A stretch of DNA of 64,000 bases, from NCBI RefSeq assembly GCF_902686445.1, contig NC_062219.1, positions 111,849,160 through 111,913,159 of the forward strand, in the 5' to 3' direction. Position numbers and translations under genes: made by a program. Below the pieces are notes generated by a model. It had not been told where the DNA came from. It did no database searches and worked only from the letters and a program-made list of their open reading frames with translations. Position 1 is the first letter of the stretch. Each line of letters opens with the position of its first letter. This stretch comes from Sciurus carolinensis (taxonomy: Eukaryota; Chordata; Mammalia; Rodentia; Sciuridae). Of this stretch, positions 21,069 to 31,345 are shown piece by piece.

Positions 21069-21155
21069 ACTGAGGTAGCTCAGGGGTAGAGTGCTTGTTT
21101 TGTAGGCTCTGGCTTCTAGTCTCAGTGTAGGACAAAAAAAAGAAAGAAAGAAAAT
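21069..21155 (+). mobile_element. ID-like SINE, sense
   Basis: CTGAGGTAGCTCAGGGGTAGAG and GTGCTTGTTTTGTAGGC, followed by an A-rich (AAAG)n tail at about 21133-21154, correspond to a diverged ID element. The tRNA-like B box is degraded, so it is not a tRNA gene. Confidence 0.7.
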
Positions 21156-21215
21156 GTGCTACATATATACAATGAATGATACAATGGAATATTTATTATT
21201 CAGTCTTAAAAGGAG

Positions 21216-21780
21216 GGGAATTTTTTCCCCACTTCTTTTAATTGGTGCATTATAGTTGTACCTAGTGATGGAATTTGTTGTTACATATTTGTACACGCAC
21301 ACAATATAACAATATAATTTGGCTAGTATCACTCCCCAGCATTTCCCACTGCACACCCCCCCCCCATCTCCCATCCCTTGGTCCTTTTCTTCCATTGATC
21401 TCCCTTTGATTTTCATGAGACGGCCCCCACCAACACCTTTCTTTTCCTTTTTCCTTTCTAGCTTCTGCAGATGAGAGAAAACATACACACTTGACCTTCT
21501 GAGTTTGACTTATTTCACTTAACATGATGGTCTCACCTTCCATCCATTTTTCTGCAAATGACATAATTTCATTTTTCTTTATGGATGAATAAAACTCCAT
21601 TGCGTATCAATACCACATTTTCTTTCTCCATGCATCTGTTGATGGACACCCTGACTGCTTTCATAGTTTGGCTATTGTGAATTGTGCTGCTATAAACACG
21701 GGTGTGCATGTATCCCTGTAGCGTGATGAATTTAATTCTTCAAGATAAATACTGAGGGGTGGCATAGCTAGTCTATCGAG
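21216..21780 (-). mobile_element. Younger L1 3' end, antisense, nested in L1M
   Basis: Read on the minus strand, this contains the C-terminal end of L1 ORF2. An open frame at 21262-21600 includes YSSIKKNEIMSFAEKWM followed by a SEISQTQK stretch, the well-known end of mammalian L1 ORF2. A 3' UTR follows toward 21216, with a T-run (reversed tail) at its plus-strand left edge. It interrupts the older L1M between 21215 and 21781. The copy is 5'-truncated and dead. Confidence 0.8.
21351..21364. repeat. Poly(C) run
   Basis: A C homopolymer of about 11 bases lies in the 3' UTR of the antisense L1 (a G run on the element strand). G-rich patches are common in L1 3' UTRs. Confidence 0.8.
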
Positions 21781-22145
21781 GAACCTAAAAAGAAAAGGAA
21801 TTCTGACACAGGAGATGACCTGGATGAATCTGAAGGACCTTATGAGGAGTGAAATCAGTCAGCTGAATATTTTATGATTCCACCTTAATGAGGCACCTGG
21901 AGGAGTCAAATTCAAAGAGACAGGAAGTGGACCCCTGGTTACTGGGGGCTGGGGGTATTGAATGGGTAGAGTTTCAGTTTTGTGAGATGAAAAGCACTCT
22001 GGAGAGGGATGTGGGGGGGGCGGTGGGCAATGATAGAAACGTGTTTCATACCACTGAGCTGAACACTTAAAAATGGTAAAGATGATAAACTTCATGTTTT
22101 GGGTATTTGACCACAATTTTTCAAAAGTTAAAAAAAAAAAAAAAA

Positions 22146-23040
22146 GCTACCCAACCGAAAGGTGTGTGAAGTAGGCCAGTGATGGAAGCTGGCAGGTTCT
22201 GTGTGAGAACCTCCCACTGGATTACAGAGTGTGAACTTGAGGGTTAGGCTCAATGACAACTCTCTCTGCTTGAGAGCCTGGTTGCAGCAAGTCTTGGCAT
22301 CTGATAAGAGGCCACGTCCTCGCCCACACAATGGGAAGCAGAGCTAAGGAACTTGCTGCCTTGAGGGATGTCACAGGCTGACAATAGGGCCAGATAGGAG
22401 AGTGGTTTGGGTGGCTTCCTGGAAGACAGAGGCATGTCTTACAGGGGAGCCTGGATTGCTGCCCTTCCCTGAGGCCTCTGCTGAGACCCTCTGGCTGTCG
22501 GAGCTCTGCAGAGTGCGTGGAGCCCAGTGGAGAGATGGCTCCGGTGGGGAGAGCGGGGAGGGGAGGTTGAACAGAGATTGGTGGGGTCGGGCCGAGTTTC
22601 TCGGGGAGGAGTCCTTGCTTAGACATGTGGCTGGAGCAAAGGCTGTACTTGAAAGAAGGGTGATGCCAGGGTGGGGGTGAGAAAGGAGGGGGCATTGGAT
22701 GGGGAGCACCTGGCCAAGCTGAGCCTAGCACAGCCAGCTGGCTGGGGCTCAGGGGAAGGGGACAGCATGTGGGTTTCGGCTTGCCCTTCTCCCAGCTGGA
22801 GGAGAGGGCTCTTGCACCAGATTCTGGGGATTTCTCCAAACAGCCCATTCTGGCCTGGGTGCACAGCTGGCTGTGCCACCCTAAACCCTCTCTACCCAGG
22901 CAGTAAGAGTTCAGAGTTGCCAGGAACCAAGCAGGGGACTTGTGGTCAGGGAAGGACCCAGAGGTGAGGTCTTGAGCTCATGGGGTCAGCCTGACAGAGC
23001 TGCAGAGTTCCACCGCAGGACCCGCCTAGGCTCTGAGCTT
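22146..23040. other. Unrecognised GC-rich stretch
   Basis: No repeat or exon is recognised. The 208-codon minus frame at 22222-22848 is proline- and serine-rich with no domain and overlaps other frames. I treat it as chance. Confidence 0.4.
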
Positions 23041-23044
23041 TGCC

Positions 23045-23145
23045 TGTCTTTGTTCAATCCATTAGCTAGCAAGCTCCTCTCAGGAAGCTGGAGACCAGTC
23101 CCTGTCCTTAGGGAGCTCATGGTCTGGCTAAGGGAAAGGCCACCC
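23045..23145 (+). mobile_element. L2 fragment, sense
   Basis: ACCAGTCCCTGTCCTTAGGG and GAGCTCATGGTCTGGCTAAGG match the conserved L2 stretch GTCCCTGCCCTYRTGGAGCT. Confidence 0.6.
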
Positions 23146-23392
23146 TGACTCAGGCAAGCGTGGGTGCTAACCACAAGCCTGGCCAGGTCACTCTAGGGCA
23201 GGATCTGTCCTGACTACTAAAGTCACAGGTCTCAGTCTCCCTCTGTGTGCAGTGGGGTTGATATCTCAGGATACATTCAGTGGTGGTGATGGCCTATTCT
23301 TAGTGCTACCTGGAGAGGCCCTGACTCTCCCCACCAGCCAGGAGTTGGGGTTGTCAGTGGCACAAGGAGGGCCCAAAAGTCTTTTCCTCTGG

Positions 23393-23487
23393 GATGGGGC
23401 TGTGGCTCAGTGGTAGAGTACATGCCTAGTGTGAGCAAGGCTCTGGGTTTGATCCCTGCACCATTATAAAAACACAAATAAACAAAT
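23393..23487 (+). mobile_element. ID-like SINE, sense
   Basis: GGGGCTGTGGCTCAGTGGTA, GAGTACATGCCTAGTGTGAGC and GGGTTTGATCCCTGCACC give complete A-box and B-box-like parts, then an A-rich tail. The flanks GTCTTTTCCTCTGG (23379-23392) and GTCCTTTTCTCCTGG (23488-23502) look like a target duplication with small indels. Confidence 0.85.
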
Positions 23488-23502
23488 GTCCTTTTCTCCT
23501 GG

Positions 23503-24255
23503 TGTGGCCATACCAGTCTCAGCATGGTCCTGTTTCATTGCCCTGAAAGAGGAGCAGGAGGTGAGCAGACAGGAAGGAATGGGGTTAAGAAGCAGGGAGG
23601 AATTTCTAGGACTGTCCAACGGTTTCCAGATTTCCTCACCACTACACATATATATTCTGAGGTGGTGCCAATCCTCCCAGTGAACCATTGGGTTAGGAGG
23701 GATCCCCCTCTATAACCCTGGGGGCTGGAGAATAGGAGAAGGTAAAGCCAAGGGAGACTGGGACCCACTTTCTGAACTGATTTGGGCTATGGACACAGGA
23801 GCCTGCCTTTCCTGACTTTCACAGGCTGTAGAGGTAGATGCCCAGGCTTGTCTGTTGACTCTGTGCTCAAATGGCTCTGTAGACCTTCCCAGCTGAGGGC
23901 AGCTGGGCCTGGGATAAAGCCAGAAAATGCTTGGTCTATCAGCTGGACCCTGACCCCACCAGGCTCAGGCAGGTCCTGCCTGCACATCCTGAGTCCACCC
24001 TGCCCAGCCACCCATGATGATTTAGCATGAGAGAATGGGCCTAGACTGTGGGAGGGACCACCCAGAGGGGTGAGTGGGTGAACTGGGAGCAGGCTGCTCA
24101 CACAGGGACCCATGTCATTTAGCATGATTGTCCTTCCTCAGGAGAGTGATTTGTTGGGATTTCCCACCCACATCTAGTCTGAAAACCCTAAAACGTGGAG
24201 ATGTGTAGAGTCATCTGTTTTAGATGCCAAAAAGGATCCCATTCTAACTCAGTTT
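23503..24255. other. Unrecognised stretch
   Basis: No exon or repeat is identified. Short frames overlap on both strands. Confidence 0.4.
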
Positions 24256-24258
24256 GAT

Positions 24259-24385
24259 GGACAGACTGCCCCTGTCTTCATGGAAATCACAGTCTGAGGG
24301 AGGGGACACAGTCCTGTCCTCAGGAAGGCCCCGTCTGCGGGACACGGTCAGAGCCCTGTCTTCGGGGAGCTCCCGCGTGACAGGG
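24259..24385 (+). repeat. Three-unit ~40-bp tandem repeat, L2-related
   Basis: Three units are seen at about 24259-24302, 24303-24341 and 24342-24385. Each has a CCTGTCYTC block, a GGAAGGCCCC/GGGGAGCTCCC block and a GTCTGMGGGA/GTGACAGGGA block. The monomer resembles the L2 sequence GTCCCTGCCCTCATGGAGCTCACAG, so it is probably an amplified L2 segment. Confidence 0.65.
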
Positions 24386-26035
24386 AAGAGCCCTATTTCC
24401 TCCTTCCCTGGCGTACTGTTTTCCTCTCCAGCCTCATCCTCTGCTGTCCTGGAGCTCTCCTTCCCTCAGAAGGAGTCGGTGGGGCTGGTGGAGTTCAGGG
24501 CCTGCTCTGCGGCCTGCTGCCCACCGACTCCCAGCCTGTTCCCCTAACCTGCAGAGAGCCTGCAGAACCTAAGTGAGCTTCCAGCTGGGACTCTGAGTCA
24601 TGGTGATTCGGGTGGACAGGATCCCACCTCCCAAGTGGTTGACATGAGGTCCAGGGGAAGGAAAAGCAGGAGCTCTGCTAGCCCCCGGTCCCAGCCACCC
24701 CTCTCTCCCGTGCGTCCACAGGAGCCTTGTGCACTCATGTGGGAGAACGCATGCAGCCGGACTGACACCCATGTCCTGAGCCCTGGCAGACATGTGAGGC
24801 TGGGGTGAATCATGGACCAGGAGGTGGATGTCTGGAAGCCACATGCAGCCCAGCTGTGCAGGGATGCAAGCCCAGCCACCCCTAGGCCAGATGTCTCCCA
24901 CACCCTCTATCTTCCAGGCTTCCAGAAGCACATCTGAGGAAGACCTGGTGCCCCAGACCCAACCAAGAATCCTCTCCTTAAAGCGAGGAATTCTTTCCTT
25001 TCCTCAGGCGCTGGTGGGGCAGTGTGGGGAGTAGACCCTGAGAGCGCCAGACTAGGGCCACACGTTCTCATGTACACACAAGCCTGAGGGCTGTTGGATA
25101 CTTTCATTCCATGGCGAGTCTTTACCATTACCTCAGTTTCTCTGTTCAGACTGTTTTGCTTACTTAGACCATGGTGTCAGTGACTTCTGTCAGATGAGCT
25201 TGAGGAATGTTCCCTACAGAGAGCCACAGTAGAGTTTCTATGCATGAGATGATTGCAGGCCCCTCAGACAGGAGGGCACCCCCGGGGGTATCATTTTGGG
25301 GGTTGCCTGTTTACCCCTTCTGACAGGAACCCTCATCGGACCGCAGGGTCTGAAGGAAGCCAGGAAGGTGTCAGCACCCAGATGCCCAGTATTCATTCAA
25401 ATATCTGCTCCCTCAGATACAGACACGCCATCTGGGGTTCCCTAAGCATGGAGACAGGGACACCCTGTTATACTGCGATTTCTCATAAGGCTGACGTTGA
25501 TAAAGTTTCCCTATAAGACTGGGAATCCTGGAGGCAGACCCCTTTTTCTCCCTTAAGAGGGAGAAAGGTCAGGCAGGGAGCTGCCTGGGGGCAGGGCTGT
25601 ATCTGTCCATCAGCCCCGAGTCCCTCTGGGGACAGAGGCTGAGTCTCCTTCCCCAGCCTGCCTCTTCTAGAATTCCTGGAGATAAGATCTGCTGTGGGTC
25701 CCTCGCTGTCCCATTTGGCCAACTCCCAGCCCTTGAGGTTTGCTGGTGTCTCCTGCCATTGCTTCACTCCAGTGACAGGGATGGCAGCAGGTTTGCCCCA
25801 GAGTTGACACTGCCCCTGACCAGCCCCTCAGTTTCTGTTCCCCTGCCCAGGCAGCCTCCGCCCCCACAGCACAGTAGGGAAACCCCTCTGCTTCCCTCCC
25901 TCTCTGACGTCTGTGTCTGGCTCCTGTGTCCTCCTGGTCACGTCCCTTCTCTACACCCTGCTCCTGATGCTGTAGTCTTAATCTGTTAGCAAGAGTCATG
26001 AGGCCATTTCATGGGAAGTAAGTTACACATGTGGC
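24386..26035. other. Unrecognised stretch with one short palindrome
   Basis: No gene is recognised. TTCTCCC and GGGAGAA form inverted arms around a 6-base loop at 25546-25565. Other content is unique-looking GC-moderate DNA. Confidence 0.4.
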
Positions 26036-26039
26036 TTCA

Positions 26040-26175
26040 CGTTGTCCTCACAAGCCTAGAATGTCGATGGGAATGTGACCACCACTGGACGCATAAAGAA
26101 ATGGGCGTAGCAAGGTTAAGGACTTGCTCAAGGTCACGCAGCTCCTGGTAGCAGACCGGATTGGGACCATGGAGC
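26040..26175 (-). mobile_element. MIR SINE, antisense
   Basis: GTTGTCCTCACAAGCC, CGCATAAAGAAATGGGCG, GGACTTGCTCAAGGTCACGC and AGACCGGATTGGGACC follow the antisense MIR order. Confidence 0.75.
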
Positions 26176-26524
26176 TCCTTGTGTGAGGTCTGATCATGTG
26201 CACAGCTATATAAGAGGAGGCAGAGACTCTCTGGTCCCACGGCGGGTACCTAATCTTCCTGGGCAGGAGACAGGGAGAACACAGGGCCCACAGAGGATGT
26301 AGTGACAGGGTGTGGGCCGAAGAAGCCTAGGGGGCTAACTGGCAGGTCTTCCAGCAACTTGCAGCAGAGCTGGAGTGCCAGGGAATGGGGACACTCTAGG
26401 TTTGGACAGGAGCAGTGGAGGCCCAGACGGTGGGTTTCAGTCAACCAGGTGGAAGCCATTGAGGTCATTCGATAGGAGGCTGCCTGAATTTGCTGGGGGA
26501 AGGGGGGCAGGATTCATGGAGTAG

Positions 26525-26640
26525 CTTTCAGTGTGAGGCATACACACCGCACTTCCTCACTCCACTGTGGCACCCAGTTTATAGGTGAGGAGACGCTGAG
26601 CCAGCTAGGGACTTCGCTTGTCCTGGAGCGTGATGTTCCA
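26525..26640 (-). mobile_element. MIR fragment, antisense
   Basis: CACCGCACTTCCTCACTCC, GTTTATAGGTGAGGAGACGC and CCAGCTAGGGACTTCGCTTG fit a diverged antisense MIR. Confidence 0.5.
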
Positions 26641-27620
26641 GGCCTCCAGCCATGTCCGTCAGACCTCAAAGTCGTCATTCCTGGGGGCTAGGAGGCCTGC
26701 TCACATTGCATTCTCTTAGGGGATGGTTAAGTTCTGGGATCAGCCTGCCTGGGGTGATTTCTGACCCTGTCCCTACCAGTCGAGTGCCGTGTACCTCTGT
26801 TCCCCCTGGAGTAGTGGGTATCATACACCATCACTTCTCACATAACCTTGCTACAAGGGATAATGGGTACTATTGAACTGGTGACCCAGAGTATTCATAG
26901 GAAGGTCGTGGTCTCTTTGCCTTCTCCCCCACACCCATTTCAGGGGGAGAAGGGTAGCTGGAGTTGGGACTTGACCAGACGGACTAAGGTCTCTGAGACC
27001 GGGAGACTTCCGGGTATGCAGGGCTTGCTCAGGTCCCTCCTTGCAGGGTGCAGGAAGTCTTATTTCTCATCCCTCTTGGGCCCACAGATCCCTCCCCGCT
27101 GCAGCGTGGGCATGTGAGCTCCTGGCACGTACCTGCGATAAGGACCACTTTGTAAGCAGTACGTGGGCTACGTGAAGGGCCAGTGGAGGCGGCTGCCTGC
27201 CCAGCACAAGGGGCCAAGGCCAGGAGGCTGGGCTGTGGGGTCCATTGTTTGCCTGCCACCCCCCTCTGATGATCACAGGCTCAGCAGCAGTCTGCATCAG
27301 GCCCTTGGCAGAAGCTAGGTCCTGTTCCCCCCACGCAGGCACGCCCTGGCCCGCACGTCCTCTCCTGGGCCGCCAGCCACGATGGTGCTGGCCACTGCTG
27401 CTGCTGGCCTCTAGGGGGCACTGCATGGGCACCTAGGGAGTCCTTGCAGGGTGAGGCAGGGCCTGGGGACCTCATCTTGGGGTTGACAGCCCACTGAGGT
27501 GGGACATCCAGCGATAGGGCAGAGGGACAATGGCTTCACTGGGCAACAGGGAGGGTGGGGCAAGGTGACCCCTTGGATGTTGCTTTGGAGAGTTATTTAA
27601 AGGTGCATCTCAGAGTCCAG
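26641..27620. other. Unrecognised GC-rich stretch
   Basis: No repeat or exon is identified apart from the CTCF-like motif at 27408-27422. Confidence 0.4.
27408..27422 (+). promoter_or_regulatory. CTCF-like motif, one mismatch
   Basis: CCTCTAGGGGGCACT matches the CTCF core pattern except for T at position 3. The orientation is plus, the same as at 16246 and 11953. Confidence 0.4.
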
Positions 27621-27624
27621 ATCT

Positions 27625-27740
27625 ACAGGGGGCAGGAAGCCGGTCTGACCACTGTGTGACCTTGGGCTTCCTCTCTCAGGTCTCAGTTTCCTCAGCTATT
27701 CAGTCAGGGGCTGGAGAGGACCCATCTTGAGGTTTAATGT
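27625..27740 (+). mobile_element. MIR fragment, sense
   Basis: GGTCTGACCACTGTGTGACC, TTGGGCTTCCTCTCTC and CTCAGTTTCCTCAGCTATTC are the sense MIR core. Confidence 0.7.
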
Positions 27741-27744
27741 GCTG

Positions 27745-28440
27745 TGACTCATGGCAGCCTTGCTCTTCCTGATGGGACTCAGACCCAGTGAGACCCGTGG
27801 GCAGGATGGGGCTGCTGAGCTCTGTCTCCCTCAGGACACAGGGTGAGACCTGGGGTCCTTGCAGCCCAGTGCCCTTGGGAGTCATTGAGGTGAGATGGTC
27901 AGCTTATGTCCCCTCAGAACCCCCAGCCCCAGGCCTCCCAGGGCTAGAGCTGTGGCCTCTGATCAACAGGTTAAAAATAACTCCTATGGGCTCTTCTCCT
28001 TCCACAGGAATGGTGTTTGTGTTGGCATCTGTGGTCCCTCTGGCCCTGCCAACTTCCACAGCATGTGACATTGTCAGGGGATTGTAGGTGTGAGGAAGGA
28101 GTCACTGGAGGGGCTCGTGTTGCCTGGCTACCAGGTGAGACCTCCAGCAGAGGTCAGAGATGACTGGCAGGGCCACCTGTGGCCATGAGGCTGCTCATGG
28201 GGCTGGGGGCACATGATGGGCAAGGTGAAGCCCACTTGTGGAAATAAAATGATGTGGGCTGCAGGCTGGGCTGTGTCCAGGTGCTGGGCCAGGACTCCAT
28301 GGGGCAGACCTGTGTAGCCAGGTCATCCTCAGTCCTCAGATGCCAGAATCCCAAACAGTGAATCACAAGACTGTGGAATCAAGGAATTCTAGACTTGCAA
28401 AGAACACCAGAGACACTCTGAGTCAAATCTCTGCCCAGGC
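27745..28440. other. Unrecognised stretch
   Basis: No exon or repeat is recognised. The short frames are unconvincing. Confidence 0.4.
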
Positions 28441-28444
28441 AGGA

Positions 28445-28670
28445 GAAAAATAGCAGCCCCATTAGAGAATATTTATGGAGCTTGTCCTGGGTGCCAGGCT
28501 CTAAGCTGGCATCTACTGAATTAATCTTCCCAGCAGCCCTCTGAGCCCAGTTCTGTTTTGCTGTGTTTTGTTTTAAACAGAAGGAGAAAGAAAGGCACAG
28601 AGGAGTTAGGTAACTCGTGCAGAGTGGCTTCAAACTCAGCTCTGTGTGATTCTAAGCTCTGCATCCATGA
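28445..28670 (-). mobile_element. MIR SINE, antisense, near full length
   Basis: GGAGCTTGTCCTGGGTGCC, ATTAATCTTCCCAGCAGCCC, GAAAGGCACAGAGGAGTTAGG and CAGAGTGGCTTCAAACTCAGC follow the antisense MIR in order over about 225 bases. Confidence 0.75.
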
Positions 28671-29435
28671 TCATCACCATGTCCCCGTTGACAGAGCAAG
28701 AAGCTCAGAGCTGCTGGGTTGTGGGAGGGTGGGCTTTGGGATGGGCCGCTGGGAACATGCCCCTTCGCTTCCTGCCCTGCCCACAGCTCCCCACCCACTA
28801 ACAGCTTGTCTTGTGGGCAGTCAGAATCCTCCCTCCGGCCCCCTGAATCACGTTGACTTTAGTGTAAGATCATTTCCCGTCCTTCACTCCCCGAGAGCCA
28901 TATGACAGCCCCTCACGGCCCCTCTTAAGGTCCCTGCTCATTGTTATAGTGGTCACACTCAGAATTTAATGCCTCTTGTTTGTCTTTTCTTCCTGGTGAG
29001 TTTTCAGAAGAGCACCCCTGTGCAGCATCCCGTGTTGCTGCCGAAGATGGCACTGGTCTTGCCTGGAGCCTTCCCTCCCCCAGGCCTTCCCTTTCCCTCT
29101 CAGGGGGTGTTCGCCCTCTTCAGGGTCTCTGTGGCCTGACCTACTTGCCAGCTCCCTGTGACCAAATGTGAATCTGGCCTGGCTGAGGAGGAGAGCTCAG
29201 GGGTCAGAGCCTGACCCGATAGCTGTCCCTTCAGGGGAGTCCCCGGGCAGTGAGACCCATCCTGCCAGGTCTCCCCACTCCCCGCCCCCACCCTGGGTCC
29301 TTGAGATGCTGATGTGGGCTTCAGGCACAGTTCTCCCATGGAAGTACTTGGTATTTTGAGTCCTCAAGGGGCTGGGGTTTTGATCTGGGGTGAGGAGCAA
29401 CTCTTTGTTCCTCATACCCCAGGGCAGGATTTCAC
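28671..29435. other. Unrecognised stretch
   Basis: GC-moderate, with no repeat or exon identified. Confidence 0.4.
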
Positions 29436-29439
29436 CAGC

Positions 29440-29600
29440 AGCAATAATGAGCGCCGGCTGCTTACTGACCACTTTGCCAGGCACTGGTGAGCGCAGAGCA
29501 GGAGGCATTTGGCGGAGTCCTCATCGGGGGCCAGGCGAGGACGGTTCTGTTGTTATCTCTGCTGTTTGAGTGAGGACTCGGCCCGGAGGGGCTCCAGCTG
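29440..29600 (-). mobile_element. MIR SINE, antisense, degraded
   Basis: GCTTACTGACCACTTTGCC and AGGCACTGGTGAGCGC, with a later GTGAGGACTCGGCCCGG, follow the antisense MIR order loosely. Confidence 0.5.
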
Positions 29601-30005
29601 GGGAGAAACTCGAATCAGTGTTTAGTCGTTTGACTCTCTTCACATTTGCCCTGAGTAGTGAGACCGTGAGGTCCATCCTCAAAGCACAGACAGGAAAAGT
29701 GGTAGAAAGTGAGGTGCGACAACTGCTTTGATCTCCACGTCCCCAGCCTGGCTGTCACCTGAAGTATTTGTCCCGTTTATCTCCTCCCTTCTGGATATAT
29801 ATCCTCACCTGGCCCACTTTCCTGGGCTCTTCCCTCCCTCCTTTCCTCTCCACATCCTCCCTCCCCAGCTTCCTCCTGGAGCTAGGTCCTCCCAACAGGG
29901 CTGCTCCTGGTCTCACAGAGCACGTGAAAGGAAATGTCCTGGTGGAAATGTCACATTACTGGCAACTCTTTTCTTTCAGGACTCTCATCCATTTCCACAT
30001 GTCTT

Positions 30006-30337
30006 TTAACATTTTTTTAAAAAAATTTTATTGGTTCTCTTTAGTTATGCATGACAGCAGACTCCATTTTGGCATAATTATAAAAGCATGGAATATATCT
30101 TATTCTAATTCAGTCCTCAGTACCTCTCCTTCCCTCTATTGATCTTTCTGCCATTTACCCGTAGTTATTTTTTAAAAATTAATTTCTTGTGGATGTACAT
30201 GATGGTGAGATTCATTGTGGGGTGTTCAAACATGTACATAGGAAAGTTGCATCAGATTCATTCCCCTGTCTTTCTTTTTCCCATCCCCCTCCCTCCCCTT
30301 CATTCTCCTTGGTCTACTCCACTGAACTTCTGTTCTT
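30006..30337 (-). mobile_element. Squirrel-type L1 3' end, antisense
   Basis: A left T-rich edge (reversed tail) is followed by GGTTCTCTTTAGTTATGCATG and GATGTACATGATGGTGAG, the antisense sciurid L1 3' UTR. The flanks TTTCCACATGTCTT (29992-30005) and TTTCCACATGTGTCTT (30338-30353) form a target duplication with a 2-base difference. The copy is about 330 bases and 5'-truncated. Confidence 0.8.
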
Positions 30338-30423
30338 TTTCCACATGTGTCTTGAGGCGATTCCACCTGAGGAGAGGCCTGTATCAGTTAAAGTTAGGTT
30401 TACATAGGATAGATGTGCACTGG

Positions 30424-30625
30424 TTTTGGTACTGGAGTGGAACCCAGGGGCACTTAACCACTGAGCCCCATCCCCAGCCCTTTTTTTTTATATTTTATTT
30501 AGGGACAGGGTCTTGCTGAGTTGCTTAGGGCCTCACTAAGTTGCTGAGGCTGGCTTTGAACTCAAGATCCTCCTGGTCAGCCTCCCAAACTGCTGGGATT
30601 ACAGGTATGCTACCCCGCCCCCGGC
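30424..30625 (-). mobile_element. B1/ID dimeric SINE, antisense
   Basis: TTTTGGTACTGGAGTGGAACC, GGCACTTAACCACTGAGCCC and CATCCCCAGCCC, then a T run, GGGACAGGGTCTTGCTGAG and CTGCTGGGATTACAGG make this the clearest near-consensus dimeric SINE in the window. It lies just beside the L1 insertion. Confidence 0.9.
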
Positions 30626-31195
30626 AAGATATGTCCTTTTTTTGGTTGTGTAGTTGACTCCCAGGATGAGTTGGTGGCTGCATGCTGTCAGGGAATGAGG
30701 CTCCTTTTATCTTAGTGATCTGGTAGGTGCAGTTCCCATTTCCAAGGTGACCTCATTGCCAGAGATGGCTGCTGGAGCTCTAGTCAGCAGGAAGGAGGAA
30801 GCAAACCTGAAGAAGGGCACGTCTCTTCCCTTTAAGGAAACTTCCTGGAAGTCAGACATCCCTCTTACATCCCAGAACTCAGTTATCTTGCCACACCTAG
30901 CTGCAAGGGAAGCTGGGTAATATGGTTTTTATTCCATGGCATCTGGCTAAAAATCGGGGATGAAGGGAAGAAAGGATGCTGGGAGGCAGCATTTGTCACA
31001 AAGCCCCTTTGGTCTCTTTAGATGGCAATGGGTAGGGGTGAGGTGGGGCCTTCCCAATTCCCTGCTTCAGGCGACCCTTGTTCTCTCCTCTGAGACCTCA
31101 ATTTTTTCAATACTTAGTATTTCCTACCTGGAGCTATTCATGGTAGCAGGACAATGCCAACTCTGACTGCCTTTGGTTGTTGTCTATTTCTGCAG
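30626..31195. other. Unrecognised stretch
   Basis: No exon or repeat is recognised. Confidence 0.4.
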
Positions 31196-31199
31196 ATCC

Positions 31200-31345
31200 A
31201 GGCCAACACACCCATCTATTCTCCCAACAGCCCAACAAGTGGCCGGTCTAAGTCCTGTTTGTATAGCTTGGGAAGTTGAGGCCCAGAGAGGTTAGGTAAT
31301 TTTCCTTGGAGCACCCAGCTGGGCTCTGAGCCCAGTTCCTGTATT
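31200..31345 (-). mobile_element. MIR SINE, antisense
   Basis: GGGAAGTTGAGGCCCAGAGAG, GTTAGGTAATTTTCCTTGG and GCACCCAGCTGGGCTCTGAG are antisense MIR signatures. Confidence 0.75.

Larger units (their letters stand above)
21156..22145 (+). mobile_element. L1M 3' end, sense, with poly(A)
   Basis: ATACAATGGAATATTTATTATTC starts the segment. After an internal insertion it continues with GATGACCTGGATGAATCTG, TATGATTCCACCTTAATGAGG, GAGTTTCAGTTTTGTGAGATG, GCTGAACACTTAAAAATGG and a pure A run at about 22129-22145. This is the 3' UTR of an L1MA/L1MB-type element with its tail intact. Confidence 0.85.

Noticed and set aside
25546..25565. TTCTCCC/GGGAGAA inverted repeat as a hairpin RNA
   Set aside because: The arms are only 7-8 bases with a small loop, too short for a microRNA precursor and common by chance.
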